Assembly (NCBI RefSeq): GCF_014262665.1
Contig: NZ_CP046883.1
Location: forward strand, 620,001 to 684,000
Direction of reading: 5' to 3'
From: Corynebacterium anserum
GTDB taxonomy: Bacteria; Actinomycetota; Actinomycetes; Mycobacteriales; Mycobacteriaceae
Length of the DNA: 64,000 nucleotides
This document shows, one piece after another, positions 60,785 through 64,000 of the stretch. Each line of letters begins with the position of its first letter. Within the stretch, counting starts at the first letter, position 1. The notes beneath the pieces were generated by a model. That model searched no databases. It was not told where the DNA came from and worked only from the letters and a program-made list of their open reading frames with translations. Made by a program: the position numbers and the translations under genes.

Positions 60785-62635
60785 ATGGCAGGCAAGAAGC
60801 AGAATTACGCAACGGAAACTTTTACGGAGCCGTCGCGTATTCGCAACTTCTGCATTATTGCCCACATTGATCACGGCAAGTCCACCTTGGCAGATCGCAT
60901 TTTGCAATTGTCTGGGGTGATCGAAGACCGCGATATGCGGGATCAATACCTCGACAACATGGACATCGAGCGGGAACGTGGCATCACCATTAAGGCGCAG
61001 AACGTGCGCCTTCCGTGGGTTCCCCGTTCTGGTGCCCACGAGGGGGAAGAGCTCGTGTTACACCTTATCGATACTCCTGGTCACGTGGACTTCACGTACG
61101 AAGTATCCCGCGCTCTGGAAGCGTGTGAGGGGGCAATCCTCCTCGTTGATGCCGCTCAGGGAATCGAGGCACAAACCTTGGCCAATCTATACCTGGCGAT
61201 GGAAAATGACCTGGAGATCATCCCAGTTCTCAACAAGATTGACCTGCCTGCGGCGGATCCAGAGAAGTATTCCTTGGAGCTTGCTCACATTATTGGCTGT
61301 GAGCCGGAGGATGTGCTGCGGGTGTCTGGCAAAACAGGAGAGGGGGTTCCAGAACTTTTGGACAGAGTGTGCGAATTAGTGCCCGCCCCGGTTGGTGACG
61401 CTGAGGCGCCCGCTCGAGCATTAATTTTCGATTCTGTTTACGACACCTATCGAGGTGTGGTGACCTACGTCCGAATGATCGATGGCACACTGGAGCCACG
61501 CCAGAAGATCCAAATGATGTCCAGCGGCGCGAATCACGAAACGCTGGAGATCGGTGTGGTTTCACCGCAACCACTGAAGACTAAAGGGCTTGGCGTGGGG
61601 GAGGTGGGTTACATCATCACCGGCGTCAAAGATGTACGCCAGTCCAAGGTGGGCGATACCATCACGTGGGCCGCCAATGGTGCTGAGGAGCCACTGAAGG
61701 GCTATGAAGAGCCGACACCGATGGTTTATTCCGGCCTGTTTCCAATCTCTGCAGATCAGTACCCCGACCTGCGTGAAGCTATTGAGAAATTGCAGCTCAA
61801 CGATGCTTCGCTGACTTTTGAACCGGAGACCTCGGTGGCCTTGGGATTCGGCTTCCGGTGCGGCTTCCTTGGCCTGCTACACATGGAAATCACTCGAACG
61901 CGTCTGGAGCGCGAGTTCGGGCTCGATCTCATTTCGACAGCGCCTTCGGTTGTATACCGTGTGGTCGCGGAAGATGGTTCGGAGAAGATAGTGCGTAATC
62001 CATCGGACTGGCCAGGTGGAAAGATCCGAGAAGTGTATGAACCGATGGTCAAAATGACCGTTATCGTGCCATCGGAATTTTTAGGCTCCACGATGGAGCT
62101 GTGCCAGTCCAAACGCGGTCAGATGGGCGGCATGGACTACCTGTCGGAGGATCGCGTGGAATTGCGCTACACCATGCCGCTCGGTGAGATAATCTTCGAT
62201 TTCTTCGATCAGTTGAAGTCCCGTACTAAAGGCTATGCCTCTCTTAATTACGAGGAAGCTGGCGATCAACTATCTGACCTTGTCAAGGTGGATATTTTGC
62301 TTCAGGGTGACCCGGTGGACGCGTTTAGCGCTATCGTCCACCGTGATAATGCGCAATGGTATGGCAACAAGATGACCGTGAAGCTCAAGGAGCTGATTCC
62401 ACGCCAGCAATTTGAGGTGCCGGTGCAGGCTGCCATCGGTTCCAAGATCATTGCTCGAGAGAACATTCGTGCTCTGCGCAAAGATGTTCTGGCCAAGTGC
62501 TACGGCGGTGACATCAGCCGTAAGCGCAAGCTGCTGGAAAAGCAGAAAGAAGGAAAGAAGCGCATGAAGTCCATCGGTTCTGTGTCTGTTCCGCAGGAAG
62601 CCTTTGTGGCTGCCCTATCCACTGACTCGGAGTAG
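60785..62635 (+). CDS. lepA: Elongation factor 4 (LepA)
   Basis: Translational GTPase that back-translocates stalled ribosomes. 616 residues: G1 [13 protein letters not shown] (residues 27-39), G2 [13 protein letters not shown]3 [32 protein letters not shown]4 [16 protein letters not shown]-like domains and the LepA-specific C-terminus [41 protein letters not shown] lies before ATG. Divergent from the PemK-like gene. Confidence 0.97.
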   Translation: MAGKKQNYATETFTEPSRIRNFCIIAHIDHGKSTLADRILQLSGVIEDRDMRDQYLDNMDIERERGITIKAQNVRLPWVPRSGAHEGEELVLHLIDTPGHVDFTYEVSRALEACEGAILLVDAAQGIEAQTLANLYLAMENDLEIIPVLNKIDLPAADPEKYSLELAHIIGCEPEDVLRVSGKTGEGVPELLDRVCELVPAPVGDAEAPARALIFDSVYDTYRGVVTYVRMIDGTLEPRQKIQMMSSGANHETLEIGVVSPQPLKTKGLGVGEVGYIITGVKDVRQSKVGDTITWAANGAEEPLKGYEEPTPMVYSGLFPISADQYPDLREAIEKLQLNDASLTFEPETSVALGFGFRCGFLGLLHMEITRTRLEREFGLDLISTAPSVVYRVVAEDGSEKIVRNPSDWPGGKIREVYEPMVKMTVIVPSEFLGSTMELCQSKRGQMGGMDYLSEDRVELRYTMPLGEIIFDFFDQLKSRTKGYASLNYEEAGDQLSDLVKVDILLQGDPVDAFSAIVHRDNAQWYGNKMTVKLKELIPRQQFEVPVQAAIGSKIIARENIRALRKDVLAKCYGGDISRKRKLLEKQKEGKKRMKSIGSVSVPQEAFVAALSTDSE

Positions 62636-62845
62636 TTGCCTCTTCTTTTTCTCACGCCACCTCCTCATTCTCTTGATCCTCGATGTCATTTCTTGGCTGC
62701 CTCGCGGGAACACGATCCCTTCACTCCTCTCCTGTGCTGCGCATGGTGTGGGCGAGGGTTTGTTGGATAGGACAGTTGTCGGTGCCCAATGAGTGATGAG
62801 ATTTCGATGACGTGAGATTCCGATTGTCCGCCGAAGTCTGTTTCT

Positions 62846-63757
62846 CTATACGTTGGTTACAACGGTTTTGCCTCGTGCATGGCCAGTTTCTACTGCTGCG
62901 AGTGCCAGAGACGCATTGTCTAGAGGGTAGCTATGCGTGATGTTGGCGTGTATCACGTCATTGGCCATCATCTCAGCGAGTTGTTTATAGATTTCCCCCT
63001 CGCGGCGTCGTCTGATGCCCGATCCTCCGTATTCTTCTGCAAGAGCAGGGGAGGCGGCACTACGTATAGCTCCGGTGGGAACTAGTGAAGAGGTAGCGCG
63101 TAGTGTATCTCCTCCGGCTGCGTCGATAATGCCCGCGTAGGTATCGCTGGATAGTGCGAGTTGTGCTAACCAGTCTCCTCGGTCGTAGGCCACATGCTTG
63201 GCTCCCATGTTCGTGAGAAATTCTTCTTTTTGTGAGCTGGCAACCCCTACGACGTTGAGATCTAGGCTTTGCGCTAATTGAACTGCTGCTGAGCCGACGC
63301 CTCCACCAGCCCCAAGAACAAGAAGGGTGCTGCCTTTGGCGAGGTTGAGCTCGTGTAAAGCGTCCCAGGCTGTTCCAAAAGCTACCGGGATACAGGCGGC
63401 TTGACTTGGTGAAAGGCCTGCTGGAATGGGCGCTGTTTGGGATGCGTCGAGCAGCACAAATTCGGCGAGAGCACCAGTGCCTGTCGCGGTTCCACCGAAT
63501 ACCAACTGTCCTGGCTGGAATGGCGAGTCCGCTGGAGCTTCGAGGACTACGCCGGCGGCTTCACGGCCGACAGCCATGGGAAATTTTACTGGGAATTTGT
63601 TCTGCCGCGCTCCGTTGCGGACTTTGATATCCGCTGGATTGATTCCTGCGGCGCGCATTTCAATGAGGAGGTGATGGGCACGTGATTGTGGACGCGGGAC
63701 ATCGAGGTGCTGAACAACTTCTGGCCCGCCGTATTCCTGGAATCCAAAGATGCGCAT
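62846..63757 (-). CDS. Quinone oxidoreductase-like NADP-dependent medium-chain reductase
   Basis: 303 residues from ATG 63757, which follows a TAGAGT box by exactly 7 nt, so probably leaderless (GTG 63766 is inside the spacer). Zinc-less MDR fold: MRIFGFQEYGGPEVVQHLDVP, INPADIKVRNG, the catalytic-domain segment GREAAGVVLEAP, and the Rossmann motif LVLGAGGGVGSAAVQLAQSL (about residues 148-167) followed by GVASSQKEEFLTNMGAKHVAYDRG. No zinc ligands. Typical substrates are quinones or enones; the true one is unknown. The direct neighbours give no clue. Confidence 0.88.
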   Translation of the reverse strand: MRIFGFQEYGGPEVVQHLDVPRPQSRAHHLLIEMRAAGINPADIKVRNGARQNKFPVKFPMAVGREAAGVVLEAPADSPFQPGQLVFGGTATGTGALAEFVLLDASQTAPIPAGLSPSQAACIPVAFGTAWDALHELNLAKGSTLLVLGAGGGVGSAAVQLAQSLDLNVVGVASSQKEEFLTNMGAKHVAYDRGDWLAQLALSSDTYAGIIDAAGGDTLRATSSLVPTGAIRSAASPALAEEYGGSGIRRRREGEIYKQLAEMMANDVIHANITHSYPLDNASLALAAVETGHARGKTVVTNV

Positions 63758-63764
63758 GTGGATC

Positions 63765-63770
63765 ACTCTA
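63765..63770 (-). promoter_or_regulatory. -10 box for the leaderless oxidoreductase gene
   Basis: TAGAGT on the minus strand, exactly 7 nt before ATG 63757. Confidence 0.5.
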
Positions 63771-64000
63771 GCGGTGTCTTATGGCCATGAGGGACATTCT
63801 GTGGTGACCGTGACGTTTTGTCCAGCGACGCGCCTGTCGGACACCTCGTGCTAGTGCAAACGTTTTACTACTGGTGAGAGGATGAGCAGAGAATATTGCG
63901 AAACAGTTGGGTGCTCGATCCGTCAGAGTTGGGTGGTTGATCCGCCCGCAGGGAGAGCTTCCTTATCGGTAGGCATCTTTGTCTGTCCGAGATCTATCGT
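63771..64000. other. Intergenic end of window
   Basis: No gene is supported in the last 230 bp. AGTTGGGTG-N2-CGATCCG and AGTTGGGTG-N2-TGATCCG (about 63906 and 63928) form a short direct repeat. Confidence 0.4.

Overview
The window is a chromosomal segment of an actinobacterium, almost certainly a Corynebacterium. Three things support this. The housekeeping gene order is corynebacterial/mycobacterial (rpiB-tig-clpP1P2-clpX, mdh, valS-folC-DUF4233-ndk, rne-rplU-rpmA-obg-proB-proA, nadD-rsfS-gpgP-degV-comEA-comEC-holA, rpsT-lepA). The regulatory sites look like DtxR, ClgR and GlxR targets. Many genes appear to start leaderless, exactly 7-8 nt after a -10 hexamer. GC content looks to be in the mid-fifties by eye. 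I do not assign a species.

Layout. 1-1.2 kb: end of a DsbA-family mycothiol reductase-like gene, rpiB and a small helix-turn-helix protein. 1.4-5.1 kb: secreted SGNH hydrolase, pyruvate:quinone oxidoreductase with a long, inverted-repeat-rich upstream region, then tRNA-Gly(UCC) and tRNA-Pro(UGG). 5.5-11 kb: peptide ABC importer (lipoprotein, two permeases, fused double ATPase). 11-12.8 kb: trigger factor with a histone-H1-like Lys/Ala tail. 13.0-15.4 kb: a decayed siphophage head-gene remnant. It carries a MuF-type head protein fused to a predicted RNase toxin, an overlapping likely immunity gene, two tRNA-like elements without an anticodon arm, stacked terminators, a scaffold gene and a head-decoration gene. 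Its right edge has cut into a kdp potassium-pump operon, of which only kdpF and the 5' end of kdpA remain. 16-19 kb: clpP1-clpP2 behind a ClgR-like site, and clpX. 19-28.3 kb: TetR-like regulator, mdh, HSL-type esterase, valS, folC with a 24-bp minisatellite, DUF4233, ndk.

28.4-40.1 kb is accessory. It holds a siderophore-type ABC importer with a DtxR-like box, a small membrane protein, cstA with its YbdD partner, and a divergent four-gene locus (class III PLP enzyme plus class II aldolase; TetR plus FGGY kinase) around a perfect 14-bp palindrome. I find no described pathway for this locus. The core order resumes at 40.6 kb with an unusually decorated RNase E, then rplU-rpmA-obg and proline synthesis, NAD synthesis and ribosome silencing, gpgP, a degV with a lysine-rich insert, a comEA interrupted by one in-frame TGA, comEC, holA, a DraG-like protein with an altered metal motif, rpsT, a PemK-like gene, lepA and a quinone-oxidoreductase-like gene.

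The points most worth a second look are the phage MuF toxin-immunity module with its tRNA-like elements, the kdp/phage junction, the aminotransferase-aldolase-kinase locus, the comEA nonsense codon, the lysine-rich tails on trigger factor and RNase E, and the repeated TGTGA-N10-TCACA element before obg. All functions are read from sequence pattern and family knowledge; no database search was run.
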